Shown here: positions 35,276-44,556 of the stretch, one piece after another
Numbering within the stretch: position 1 is the first letter of the stretch
How the letters are laid out: every line of letters begins with the position of its first letter
DNA from: Roseiarcus sp963765375
Lineage (GTDB): Bacteria > Pseudomonadota > Alphaproteobacteria > Rhizobiales > Beijerinckiaceae
Assembly (NCBI GenBank): GCA_963765375.1
Contig: CAVXVZ010000007.1
Span: forward strand, 62,001-126,000
DNA: 64,000 nucleotides
Direction of reading: 5' to 3'
Made by a program: the position numbers and the translations under genes
Notes under the pieces: model-generated
Seen by the model: only the letters and a program-made list of their open reading frames with translations
Told to the model about the DNA's origin: nothing
Databases searched by the model: none

Positions 35276-37667
35276 GACAGCGGTCGCGGCCGCGGGAGAG
35301 AACCTCGGCGGGGCGTCTTCGCCGCCGCTGCCGCCTGACGCCCTGATCATTGTGCCGGTGCGGGGCATGGTGCTGTTTCCCGGCGTGGTGCTGCCGGTGA
35401 CTCTGAGCCGTCCCCGCTCGGTGCTGGCGGCGCAGCGGGCGGTCAAGGAGCAAAGGCCGATCGGCATCGTGATGCAGCGCGACGCGGCGGTCGAGGATCC
35501 GCTACCCATCGACCTTCATCGAATCGGGACGGTCGCCAACATCGTTCGCTACATCACCGCGCCGGACGGGACCAATCATCTCATCTGCCAGGGCGAGCAG
35601 AGGTTCCGGGTCGACGACTATCTGACCGGCTGGCCGTTCTTCGTCGCCAAAACGGAGAGGATTCCCGAGCCCGCTTCGTCGTCGGACGAGATAGAGGCAC
35701 GCTTTGTCCATCTCAAAGGCCAGGCGATCGAGGCCATCCAGCTCCTGCCGCAGGCGCCCAACGAATTGCTCGCGACCATCCAAAACATCGAGCAGCCCAA
35801 CGCGCTCGCCGATATGGTCGCGACCTTCATGGACGCGACTCCGGACGAGAAGCAGGACATCCTCGAGACGGTGGATATCGGCGCTCGAATGGAGCGGGTC
35901 TCACGACTGCTCGCCCATCGGATCGAGGTTCTTCGACTGTCGCAGGAGATCGGCCGGGAAACCAAGGCGTCGCTCGACGCCCGCAACCGCGAGGTCCTGC
36001 TGCGCGAGCAGATGGCGGCGATTCAGCGCCAGCTCGGCGAAGCGGATGAGGGAAAGTCGGCCGAGATCGCCGAGCTCGAGAAGGCGATCGCTAACGCGCA
36101 TATGCCGAAGGAGGTCGATGACCAGGCGCGCAAGGAGATTCGGCGCCTGCAGCGGATGCCCGAAGCGGCCGGCGAGTACGGGATGGTCAGGACCTACCTC
36201 GACTGGTTGGTGGACCTGCCATGGGCGCTCCCCGAAGAGGCGCCGATCGACATTGCGGCGGCGCGGCGCATCCTCGACGAGGATCACTTCGGGCTGGAAA
36301 AGATCAAGCGCCGGATCATCGAATATCTCGCCGTTCGCAAGCTGGCGCCGGACAGCAAGGCGCCGATCCTCTGCTTCGTCGGACCTCCAGGCGTCGGCAA
36401 GACGTCGCTCGGTCAATCGATCGCGCGCGCCATGAACCGCAAATTTGTCCGCGTCAGTCTCGGCGGCGTGCATGACGAAGCCGAGATCCGCGGCCATCGG
36501 CGAACCTATATCGGCGCTCTGCCCGGCAACATCATTCAGGCGATCCGAAAAGCCGGCGCCCGCAACAGCGTCATGATGCTGGATGAGATCGACAAGCTCG
36601 GCGCCGGAATCCAGGGCGACCCGGCCTCCGCGATGCTCGAGGTGCTTGATCCCGAGCAGAACAACAGCTTCCGCGACAACTACCTCGGCGTGCCGTTCGA
36701 CTTGAGCCGCGTCGTCTTCATCGCCACCGCGAATATGCTCGACACCATTCCTGGCCCGCTTCGCGACCGCATGGAGGTCATCAGCCTCGCCGGCTATACC
36801 GCCAGCGAAAAGTTCCAGATCGCGCGCCGCTATCTTGTTCCGCGTCAACTGGAAGCCAACGGCCTCAAGCCGGGTCAGGTCGAGATCGCCGATGACGCGG
36901 TCAAGGCGATCATCGAACGCTATACGCGCGAGGCCGGGGTCCGGAACCTCGAGCGCGAGATCGGGAGGGTGCTGCGCCAGGCCGCCATGCGGATCGCCGA
37001 GGGCGAAAGCGGCCCGATTGCGATCTCCGCCGGCGATCTCTCGGGCATCATGGGCCCGCCGACGTTCGAGGACGAGGTCGCGATGCGCACCAGCATCCCC
37101 GGCGTGGCGACGGGCTTGGCCTGGACGCCGGTCGGCGGCGACATCCTGTTCATCGAGGCGACAGCGATTCCGGGAAACGGCCGGCTGATCCTAACCGGCC
37201 AGCTCGGCGAAGTCATGAAGGAAAGCGCCCAGGCGGCGCTCAGCATCGTGAAGAGTCGCATTGGCTCGTATGGAATCGAGGCCTCACGCTTCGAGAAGAC
37301 CGACATCCATATCCATGTGCCGGCGGGCGCGACGCCGAAGGACGGCCCGAGCGCCGGGGTGGCGATGTTCATGGCTCTCGTTTCGCTCCTGACCGATCGC
37401 ACCGTGCGCAGCGACACCGCGATGACCGGGGAGATAAGCCTCAGAGGATTGGTGCTGCCGGTCGGCGGCATCAAGGAGAAGGTCGTCGCCGCGCACCGGG
37501 CCGGGATTAAGCGTGTCATGCTGCCGGCCCGCAACAAACGCGACTTCGAAGACATCCCCGAAGAGGTGCGTCAGCAGTTGACGTTCGTCTGGCTCGAACG
37601 GGTGGACGATGCGGTGTCCTCAGCCATCGAGACGCCGAAGCCTGCGCGAGACCTCGTCGCTGAATAG
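35268..37667 (+). CDS. lon: ATP-dependent protease La (Lon)
   Basis: 799 residues. The LON substrate-binding domain (about 25-220) starts LIIVPVRGMVLFPGVVLPVT. The AAA+ module (about 260-500) has CFVGPPGVGKTSLGQSIARA (Walker A) and MLDEIDKLG (Walker B). The serine-lysine protease domain has the dyad Ser (about 695, KDGPSAGVAMF) and Lys (about 736, VGGIKEKVVAAH). Full length and intact. Because many alphaproteobacteria carry a housekeeping lon beside clpX/hupB, this Hsp20-linked copy may be a second, stress-related paralogue. It converges on the cytochrome c gene with a 3-base gap. Confidence 0.95.
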   Translation: MAETAVAAAGENLGGASSPPLPPDALIIVPVRGMVLFPGVVLPVTLSRPRSVLAAQRAVKEQRPIGIVMQRDAAVEDPLPIDLHRIGTVANIVRYITAPDGTNHLICQGEQRFRVDDYLTGWPFFVAKTERIPEPASSSDEIEARFVHLKGQAIEAIQLLPQAPNELLATIQNIEQPNALADMVATFMDATPDEKQDILETVDIGARMERVSRLLAHRIEVLRLSQEIGRETKASLDARNREVLLREQMAAIQRQLGEADEGKSAEIAELEKAIANAHMPKEVDDQARKEIRRLQRMPEAAGEYGMVRTYLDWLVDLPWALPEEAPIDIAAARRILDEDHFGLEKIKRRIIEYLAVRKLAPDSKAPILCFVGPPGVGKTSLGQSIARAMNRKFVRVSLGGVHDEAEIRGHRRTYIGALPGNIIQAIRKAGARNSVMMLDEIDKLGAGIQGDPASAMLEVLDPEQNNSFRDNYLGVPFDLSRVVFIATANMLDTIPGPLRDRMEVISLAGYTASEKFQIARRYLVPRQLEANGLKPGQVEIADDAVKAIIERYTREAGVRNLEREIGRVLRQAAMRIAEGESGPIAISAGDLSGIMGPPTFEDEVAMRTSIPGVATGLAWTPVGGDILFIEATAIPGNGRLILTGQLGEVMKESAQAALSIVKSRIGSYGIEASRFEKTDIHIHVPAGATPKDGPSAGVAMFMALVSLLTDRTVRSDTAMTGEISLRGLVLPVGGIKEKVVAAHRAGIKRVMLPARNKRDFEDIPEEVRQQLTFVWLERVDDAVSSAIETPKPARDLVAE

Positions 37668-37670
37668 CGG

Positions 37671-38099
37671 TCAGGGCGCCGGTTCCGTCCGCCGCCTCAC
37701 CGCCGCGACTTGTTCGGCTGAAACGGCGCCCGCGTAGCTGTTGCCGAAATGGGTGCGGACGTAGTTGACGACATCCGCACCCTGCTCATCGCTCATCATC
37801 TGCCCGACCGGCGGCATGGCTTTGAGACCGCCGAATAGCACGGTCAGCACGAAGTCGGTCGAAGCGAGCTTCTTGTCGGCGGCGAGCGGCGGATAGGCCG
37901 CTGCGCCGGCCGCGCCCTTCGCGTCTGGCTGATGGCAGGCCGCGCAGACATTGGCGAAGAGGTCCGCCCCGCCCTGTTCAGCGAATTCCCACCCGCGGCT
38001 CATCGGGGCGCTTTTCACTGCGGCGTCATCAGCCACGGCCGGCGAGCCAAAGCCCCCCGCAGCGACGAGCGCAAGGACGAGCCGCGCGACAGGTCTCAC
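37671..38099 (-). CDS. Exported class I-type cytochrome c
   Basis: 142 residues from a GTG that overlaps the amine oxidase stop (GTGA). A Sec signal peptide ends near GSPAVADDA. One heme site is at CAACHQ (Cys52, Cys55, His56), and a likely distal Met is in FGGLKAMPPVGQM (about 95). Monoheme cytochromes of this kind take electrons from periplasmic dehydrogenases. The coupled translation with the flavin amine oxidase strongly suggests it is that enzyme's electron acceptor. Confidence 0.9.
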   Translation of the reverse strand: MRPVARLVLALVAAGGFGSPAVADDAAVKSAPMSRGWEFAEQGGADLFANVCAACHQPDAKGAAGAAAYPPLAADKKLASTDFVLTVLFGGLKAMPPVGQMMSDEQGADVVNYVRTHFGNSYAGAVSAEQVAAVRRRTEPAP

Positions 38100-39694
38100 G
38101 ATGCGACGATGCGCTTGTGGAGGCGCTGGATTGCGTCCAGCGCCGACAGGATCGCGCCCTCCTGCCAGGCGGGAACGTAGGAGGCGTGTTCGCCGGCGAG
38201 CACGATCCGGCCGTCGATCTGGCAGAGGTCGTTGTAGTGCGCCTTTCGCGCTTCATCCGACCAATCGCCCGCGCACCCGAGAGTGAACGGGACCCGATGC
38301 CAGGCGACCGAAACGCCGTTCTCGAACTCGGTCCGATATTGCGGATGGATCTGGGCGCCGAACTCGACCGCGCGCCTGAGCCTCTCCGGCGGCGACATCG
38401 CAGTGAATTCGTAGGAGTTCGGTCCGTCGAATGTGTATCCGCCGAGCAGCACGCCCTTGCCGCCGGCATTGAAATTCGTGCTCGGGTAGGAAATCTGTCG
38501 GATCGGGAGATCGGTGTAGCTGATGCCGCCGAAGATGTGCTCGTCCTCCTCCCAGAACCGGCGGGAGAACTGCAGGCCGAATTTGACCGCCGAAGCGTAC
38601 GGAACGGCGGCGATCGCCGCCTTCATCGGCTGGGACACATCGATCGGGAGTTGGCTCAGGATGGTGAGCGGCAGCGCGCATACGCACCAGTCGGCTTTGG
38701 CCTCCTGAGCCGCTCCGCGGGCCGCGAGGTCCTCGAATACGACCGTCACGCCGGTCTCGTTCTGACGGATCGCCACGACTTTCGCGCCGTATCGAATGCG
38801 ATCGGGGATCTGCCGGGCGAAGGCCTCACCGATCCTGCCCATGCCGCCGACCGGCTGGAACATGGTTGTCTGAAAGTCGTAGGAGAGGAAATTCTGCAGG
38901 CCCCGCCACAGGCGCGAGGTCAGAATGTCGCTGAGCCCGATCGGCTCGCCGTCGGCCGGCTCGGCGCCGAGGCCGCCCCCCGGATCCTTGGCGTAGCCGC
39001 GGTGATAGGCCGAATCGTCGCCGGCCTTGTAGCGGAAGTCTTTGTCGAGCGCGCCGAGCGACCTCAGCGCCTCGAGCAGAATCTCGCGGTCCTCCGCCGA
39101 CACCTCCTCGTCGAGCGCGCCCTTTCGCGTCGCCTTGGCCAGGAGCTCGGACACGCCGCCGTCGAAATCGGCCTTGACGTCCCGAATGCGCTGCGGCTTG
39201 CCGTCGAACGCATTCGAGGAATGCAGGAACGCATTGTGATTGAGCTGGATGAAAGGCTCGAGAGCAACTCCGAACCGGCGGCAATAATCGAGAATCGCAT
39301 GATGATGGTAGGGAATGCGCCAAGGCCCCGGATTGATGTAGAGGCCGGAGTCGAACTCGCAGGTCTGGGTCGCTCCGCCGAGTTCGGTGTAGACGTCGCC
39401 GCCCCTCAGCGTCCAGTTGCGTCCGCCAGGACGGAGGTTGAATTCGAGGACGCTGACACGATAGCCCGCGCGCTCGAGCTCGATTGCCGCCGTCATTCCC
39501 GCAAGGCCGGCTCCCAGGACAATGACCGAAGCGCCTCTGGGATCGCCATCGAGCTTGATCGGCCCGCGATATGGCGATTCCGACGCGAATCCAAGCCGGG
39601 TCATGGCCTGGTAGGCTGCGGACGCCCCGACGGTTGCGCCAACAAGTTCAAAGAGTTTTCGCCGGCTCAATGGAGGTTTCGCCAGATCGCTCAT
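38096..39694 (-). CDS. Tat-exported flavin-containing amine oxidase/dehydrogenase
   Basis: 532 residues. The twin-arginine start SRRKLFELVGATVGASAAYQ (residues ~10-30) predicts a folded periplasmic flavoprotein. The dinucleotide fold is VIVLGAGLAGMTAAIELERA, then LEFNLRPGGRNWTLRGGDVY, the FAD-ribose region, and near the end GRIVLAGEHASYVPAWQEGA, the conserved FAD-closing motif of the monoamine/L-amino acid oxidase family. Pairing with a cytochrome c in one operon is the arrangement of NicA2-CycN, where the enzyme is a dehydrogenase rather than an O2-using oxidase. The amine substrate is not predictable. Confidence 0.88.
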   Translation of the reverse strand: MSDLAKPPLSRRKLFELVGATVGASAAYQAMTRLGFASESPYRGPIKLDGDPRGASVIVLGAGLAGMTAAIELERAGYRVSVLEFNLRPGGRNWTLRGGDVYTELGGATQTCEFDSGLYINPGPWRIPYHHHAILDYCRRFGVALEPFIQLNHNAFLHSSNAFDGKPQRIRDVKADFDGGVSELLAKATRKGALDEEVSAEDREILLEALRSLGALDKDFRYKAGDDSAYHRGYAKDPGGGLGAEPADGEPIGLSDILTSRLWRGLQNFLSYDFQTTMFQPVGGMGRIGEAFARQIPDRIRYGAKVVAIRQNETGVTVVFEDLAARGAAQEAKADWCVCALPLTILSQLPIDVSQPMKAAIAAVPYASAVKFGLQFSRRFWEEDEHIFGGISYTDLPIRQISYPSTNFNAGGKGVLLGGYTFDGPNSYEFTAMSPPERLRRAVEFGAQIHPQYRTEFENGVSVAWHRVPFTLGCAGDWSDEARKAHYNDLCQIDGRIVLAGEHASYVPAWQEGAILSALDAIQRLHKRIVAS

Positions 39695-39734
39695 CGGTTG
39701 ACCTTACGCGTCGTCCACATGCGAAGTCGAGCGT

Positions 39735-40262
39735 TCACGAACGCTCTAGCCGCGCCAGAATCGCGGCGACAGGGGCCGCATGCGCGAGCACGAGGTCGGC
39801 CGCTGCGGCGATGTCGTCGATCGACGCATGCGGCAGGCGCGCCGGCGGATCGACGCAATCGCCGATCAAAGCGACGACGCCATTGTCTTGCGGGTGGATC
39901 GGCGGCTTGCCGTTGGCGGCGCGATAGACCTCGATCTTGGGCAGGGGATCGCGCTTGAAGCCCTCGACGAGGATGAGGTCGACCGGTGCGAGGAGACGCA
40001 GAAGCTCCGCGAGCGACGGCTCCGGCGCGCCGCGCAATTCGCGCATCAGCGCGAGCCGGTTGGCGGAGGCGACCAGCACCTCGTGTGCGCCGGCGGCGCG
40101 GTGGGCGTAGGAATCCTTGCCCGGCTGATCGAGGTCGAAGCCGTGATGGGCGTGCTTGATGGTCGACACGGTGAAGCCGCGCCGATTGAGTTCCGGAATG
40201 AGCCGGACGATGAGCGTCGTCTTGCCGGCCCCGCTAAAACCGGCGAAACCAATGGCGCGCAT
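39735..40262 (-). CDS. mobB: Molybdopterin-guanine dinucleotide biosynthesis protein MobB
   Basis: 175 residues from the ATG at 40262 (an upstream in-frame ATG at 40295 adds 11 unrelated residues). The P-loop is GFSGAGKTTLIVRLIPEL at the N-terminus, then STIKHAHHGFDLDQPGKDSY and LILVEGFKRDPLPKIEVYR, all MobB landmarks. MobB is a GTP-binding partner of MobA that helps attach GMP to molybdopterin. Sits between the amine oxidase and putA, unlinked to the molybdenum enzyme at 27-31 kb. Confidence 0.92.
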   Translation of the reverse strand: MRAIGFAGFSGAGKTTLIVRLIPELNRRGFTVSTIKHAHHGFDLDQPGKDSYAHRAAGAHEVLVASANRLALMRELRGAPEPSLAELLRLLAPVDLILVEGFKRDPLPKIEVYRAANGKPPIHPQDNGVVALIGDCVDPPARLPHASIDDIAAAADLVLAHAAPVAAILARLERS

Positions 40263-40461
40263 GGGCCCTCGCCTCTCATTTCTTGCGCCCCGCACTGTTC
40301 ATCTAGTCGTCCGCCCCGGGAAATGCGAATTGGAAGGCGCCAAGCGAGAGGCCTGTTGAGATTTCGCGCCATAGGCAAAACGCCCTTCCTGAGAATAGGA
40401 TTGCCTGTCGCCGCCGGACCTATCGCCGCGCGCGGCCCTGGGATTCGTCCGGGAGCCACTC

Positions 40462-43400
40462 ATGACCGACGCCGCCGACGTCTTCGCTGCGTTCCGCCCC
40501 GAGGTTCTCCCGCAGACGCCGCTCAGGGCGGCGATCACCGCCGCCACCCGGCGCTCGGAGCTCGAATGCCTGCCTCCGCTCATTACGGCGGCGGCCGCCA
40601 ATCCCGACGAAGCCGGGCGTATCGAGGCGCTCGCCCGTAGCCTGGTCACTCGGCTGCGGGCCAAGACGCGCTCGAGCGGCGTCGAGGGCCTGATCCACGA
40701 ATATTCGCTTTCGAGCCAGGAGGGCGTTGCACTGATGTGCCTCGCCGAGGCGCTGTTGCGCATTCCCGACGCCGCCACCCGCGACGCGCTGATCCGCGAC
40801 AAGCTTGCTCCGGGCGACTGGCGCGCCCATCTCGGCCACAGCCCGTCGCTGTTCGTCAACGCCGCGACTTGGGGCCTGGTGCTGACCGGCCGCCTGGTGA
40901 CGACGACGAGCGAACAGGGCCTGTCGGCGGCCTTGACGCGCCTCATCGCCCGCAGCGGCGAGCCGATCATCCGCCGCGGCGTCGACGTCGCCATGCGGCT
41001 CATGGGCGAGCAGTTCGTCACCGGTCGCACGATCGAGGAGGCGATCGGGAACAGCCGCGAGCGCGAGGCGCGAGGCTTCACGTTCTCGTACGACATGCTC
41101 GGCGAAGCGGCGACGAACGCCGAGGATGCGGCCCGCTATCTCGACGAGTACGAGCGCGCCGTGCACGCAATCGGCAAGGCCTCTCGTCGCCGCGGCATCT
41201 ACGAGGGGCCCGGCATTTCGATCAAGCTCTCGGCGCTGCACCCGCGCTACCAGCGGACCAAACGCGACCGCGCCATGAGCGAGCTCCTGCCGCGGGTCAA
41301 ACGGCTCTCGGCGCTCGCCAAATCCTACGACATCGGCCTCAACATCGACGCCGAGGAGGCTGATCGGCTCGACCTGTCGCTGGATATCCTCGAGGCGCTT
41401 TGCCTTGACCCGGATCTCAGCGGCTGGAACGGCCTCGGCTTCGTCATCCAGGCCTATGGCAAACGTTGCGCCTTCGTCATCGACTGGCTCATCGATCTCG
41501 CGCGCCGGTCAGGGCGGCGGCTGATGATCCGACTCGTCAAGGGCGCCTATTGGGATTCGGAGATCAAACGGGCGCAGGTCGACGGCCTGGACGGCTTCCC
41601 CGTGTTCACCCGCAAGGTTCATACCGACGTCAGCTACCTTGCGTGCGCGCGCAAGCTGCTCGCGGCGCCGGATGCGGTCTTTCCGCAATTCGCGACCCAC
41701 AACGCCCAGACGCTCGCTGCCGTCCTCGTCTTCGCGGGTCCCAATTTTTATCGCGGCCAATACGAGTTCCAGTGCCTGCACGGGATGGGCGAGCCGCTTT
41801 ACGAAGAGGTGGTCGGCCGCGACAAGCTCGAGCGCCCGTGCCGGGTCTATGCGCCGGTCGGCTCGCACGAGACGCTGCTTGCCTATCTCGTTCGCCGCCT
41901 GCTCGAGAACGGCGCCAACACCTCGTTCGTCAACCGCGTCGCCGACGCAAGCTTGGCCATCGAGGACCTGGCGGCCGACCCCGTGGCTCTCGCCCGCGCG
42001 ATCCAGCCGGTTGGGGCGCCGCACGACAAGATCGCGGCGCCGCGCGACCTCTACGCTCCTGATCGCTTGAATTCGCGCGGGCTCGATTTCTCCGACGAGC
42101 AGCGCCTGGCCAAGCTCGCCAAGGGACTCGCCGCAAGCGCCGAAACCGCGTGGCGCGCCTTTCCGCCGGGCGGGGCGAACGACGCGCCCGGCGAGCCGGT
42201 CGTGAACCCCGCCGATTCGAGCGACGTCGTCGGCTTCACCTGTCGCGGGCGCCCCGACGAGATCGCCGGGGCGCTGGCCACCGGCGACATCGCCGCGCCC
42301 GCTCTCGCCGCGATCCCGCCCACCGAGCGGGCTGCGATCCTGCGCCGCGCCGCGGATCTGATCGAAGCGCGAATCGATCGGCTCGTCGGGCTCATCGTGC
42401 GCGAGGCTGGCAAATCCTACGCCAATGCGGTCGCCGAAGTGCGCGAAGCGGTCGACTTCCTGCGTTACTACGCCAACGAAGCGGCGCGCACGTTCGTGCC
42501 CGGCTCTCCTGCGCCGCTCGGCTTGGTCGTATGCATCAGTCCGTGGAACTTTCCGCTCGCGATCTTCACCGGCCAGGTCGCCGCCGCGCTGGCTGCGGGC
42601 AATTCGGTGATCGCGAAGCCCGCCGAAGAGACGCCTCTCGTGGCCGCCGAGGCCGTACGGCTCATGCACGCGGCCGGCGTTCCGCGCGACGGGCTGCAGC
42701 TCATGCCGGGAGCGGGCGACGTCGGCGCGGCGCTGGTCGCCGACCCACGCGTCCAGGGTGTGGTCTTCACCGGCTCGACCCCGGTCGCGCGGCTGATTGA
42801 AACGGAGCTCGCCGGGCGCCTCACCCGCCGCGGCGCGCCCCTCGCCCTGATCGCCGAAACCGGCGGCCTCAACGCGATGGTCGTCGATTCCTCCGCGCTC
42901 GCCGAACAGGTCGTCGCCGACGTCATCTCTTCGGCGTTCGACTCAGCCGGCCAGCGCTGCTCCGCCTTGCGCATCCTCTGCCTGCAGGACGACGTGGCCG
43001 ATCGCATCCTCGACATGCTGAAAGGCGCGATGGCGGAGATCGAGGTCGGCGACACGCGCAAGTTCTCGGTCGACGTCGGCCCCGTGATCACGGCGGAGGC
43101 GCGCGACGCGATCGCGACCCACATCGAGGCCATGTCGCGCCGCGGACATAAAGTCACTCAAACTCCTCTCGGCGAAGCGTCGGCGCGCGGCACATTCGTC
43201 GCGCCCACCATGATCGAGATCGCCAAGGTCGCCGAGGTCGAGCGCGAGGTGTTCGGGCCGGTGCTGCATGTCCTGCGTTTCAGGCGCGAGGCGCTCGACG
43301 CGCTCATCGACGACATCAACGCCGCCGGCTACGGCCTTACTTTCGGCCTCCATACCCGCATCGACGAAACGATTGCGCGAGTGACCGAGCGGATCGAAGC

Positions 43401-44130
43401 CGGCAATGTCTATGTCAACCGGAACATCATTGGCGCGACCGTCGGCGTGCAGCCGTTCGGCGGCTCGCGGCTCTCGGGCACCGGCCCGAAGGCCGGCGGG
43501 CCGCTCTACCTGTCGCGCCTGGCCGCCGAGCCGGCTCCCGGCGCCCTCGACGGCGTCGAAGGCGCGGCGGCCGCGCACGGGGCAGTCCGCGTCTATATCG
43601 ACTGGCTCCGCACGGCCGGACACGAAGCCGAAGCCGAGCGCTGCGTCGGCCTCATGGCGCGCTCGCCGCTCGGCGCGCGCGTCGAGCTCAAAGGGCCGGT
43701 CGGCGAACGCAATCTCTACGCGCTCAGACCGCGTGGCCGGATCGCGGCGGTCGCGGCGACCCAGAGCGCCGCGCTGATCCAGATCGGCGCCATCCTCGCG
43801 ACCGGCAACGACGCGGTCATCAATGCAAGCGAAACGCTGGCGCTGAAAAGGCTGCCGCCAGAGCTTACGCACCGGGTCGTGATGGCCTTCTACCCGCTCG
43901 AAGCGCCTTTGCTCGCCGGCGCCCTCTTCGAGGGCGAGGCCGATGCGCTCGCCGCGGCCTTGCGCCAGCTCGCGCTCCGCCCCGGCCCCATCGTCCGCCT
44001 CCAGGCGCTCACCCCCGCCCGCCTTGCCGCCGGCGAGGATTACAACCTCGCCGAATTGGTCGAGGAGGTCGCGGTCGCGACCAACACCGCGGCGGCGGGC
44101 GGCAACGCGAGCCTGATGACGATCGGGTAG
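40462..44130 (+). CDS. putA: Bifunctional proline dehydrogenase / L-glutamate gamma-semialdehyde dehydrogenase
   Basis: 1222 residues with GGGAG 6 bases before the ATG. An alpha-helical arm and proline dehydrogenase barrel (about 1-460) include EARGFTFSYDMLGEAATNAE and RLVKGAYWDSEIKRAQVDG (FAD/proline site). The aldehyde dehydrogenase half (about 540-1000) has FDSAGQRCSALRILCLQDDV with the catalytic Cys about 833. A C-terminal ALDH-like tail domain (about 1030-1222) completes the type B architecture. The ribbon-helix-helix DNA-binding domain of E. coli PutA is absent, so it is purely catalytic and oxidises proline to glutamate at the membrane. Confidence 0.95.
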   Translation: MTDAADVFAAFRPEVLPQTPLRAAITAATRRSELECLPPLITAAAANPDEAGRIEALARSLVTRLRAKTRSSGVEGLIHEYSLSSQEGVALMCLAEALLRIPDAATRDALIRDKLAPGDWRAHLGHSPSLFVNAATWGLVLTGRLVTTTSEQGLSAALTRLIARSGEPIIRRGVDVAMRLMGEQFVTGRTIEEAIGNSREREARGFTFSYDMLGEAATNAEDAARYLDEYERAVHAIGKASRRRGIYEGPGISIKLSALHPRYQRTKRDRAMSELLPRVKRLSALAKSYDIGLNIDAEEADRLDLSLDILEALCLDPDLSGWNGLGFVIQAYGKRCAFVIDWLIDLARRSGRRLMIRLVKGAYWDSEIKRAQVDGLDGFPVFTRKVHTDVSYLACARKLLAAPDAVFPQFATHNAQTLAAVLVFAGPNFYRGQYEFQCLHGMGEPLYEEVVGRDKLERPCRVYAPVGSHETLLAYLVRRLLENGANTSFVNRVADASLAIEDLAADPVALARAIQPVGAPHDKIAAPRDLYAPDRLNSRGLDFSDEQRLAKLAKGLAASAETAWRAFPPGGANDAPGEPVVNPADSSDVVGFTCRGRPDEIAGALATGDIAAPALAAIPPTERAAILRRAADLIEARIDRLVGLIVREAGKSYANAVAEVREAVDFLRYYANEAARTFVPGSPAPLGLVVCISPWNFPLAIFTGQVAAALAAGNSVIAKPAEETPLVAAEAVRLMHAAGVPRDGLQLMPGAGDVGAALVADPRVQGVVFTGSTPVARLIETELAGRLTRRGAPLALIAETGGLNAMVVDSSALAEQVVADVISSAFDSAGQRCSALRILCLQDDVADRILDMLKGAMAEIEVGDTRKFSVDVGPVITAEARDAIATHIEAMSRRGHKVTQTPLGEASARGTFVAPTMIEIAKVAEVEREVFGPVLHVLRFRREALDALIDDINAAGYGLTFGLHTRIDETIARVTERIEAGNVYVNRNIIGATVGVQPFGGSRLSGTGPKAGGPLYLSRLAAEPAPGALDGVEGAAAAHGAVRVYIDWLRTAGHEAEAERCVGLMARSPLGARVELKGPVGERNLYALRPRGRIAAVAATQSAALIQIGAILATGNDAVINASETLALKRLPPELTHRVVMAFYPLEAPLLAGALFEGEADALAAALRQLALRPGPIVRLQALTPARLAAGEDYNLAELVEEVAVATNTAAAGGNASLMTIG

Positions 44131-44159
44131 GATGCACGAAACAGAACCGGAGCGCCGAA

Positions 44160-44378
44160 ATGCCTGACGATCTGACGGACTCCCAAGTCGCGCTGCTGTG
44201 CGCCATCGAGGAGCATGACGATTCTGAGTCCACCAGCGACCAGAAACGTGATCTGGAGCGGCTTATCGCCGGGGGTTACGTGCAGCGCGCGGAAGGCCAT
44301 CCCGGGTCGGCCTTTGCGCTCACAGCCAAGGGCGCGGCGTTCCTGGGTGAGCTCGGCGCGGGACTGAATGAGGCATAG
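44160..44378 (+). CDS. Small winged-helix-like protein of unknown function
   Basis: 72 residues; GGAG lies 8 bases before the ATG. Sequence order LTDSQVALLCAIEEHDD, QKRDLERLIAGGYVQRAE, SAFALTAKGAAFLGEL looks like the helix-helix-wing core of a MarR/PadR-like domain (the last segment is the typical LTxKG wing). It has no dimerisation arms. It starts 29 bases after putA and may be co-transcribed. Could be a small regulator; no family name is certain. Confidence 0.65.
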   Translation: MPDDLTDSQVALLCAIEEHDDSESTSDQKRDLERLIAGGYVQRAEGHPGSAFALTAKGAAFLGELGAGLNEA

Positions 44379-44556
44379 CGGCAGCCACGTTCGTATTCAT
44401 GCGGCGGCTCGCGATACTCACGCGTGATCGATTGGCGAGGCTGGCTCTTGGAATGAGCGAGACGCTGGAGCCTCCGCAATCAGCGGAGCTTCTCGCCAAG
44501 CCCGTTGACGCGAGTTAGCTTGCGCCAGGCGCCGCGCAACCGGGAGGCGAAGCGAA

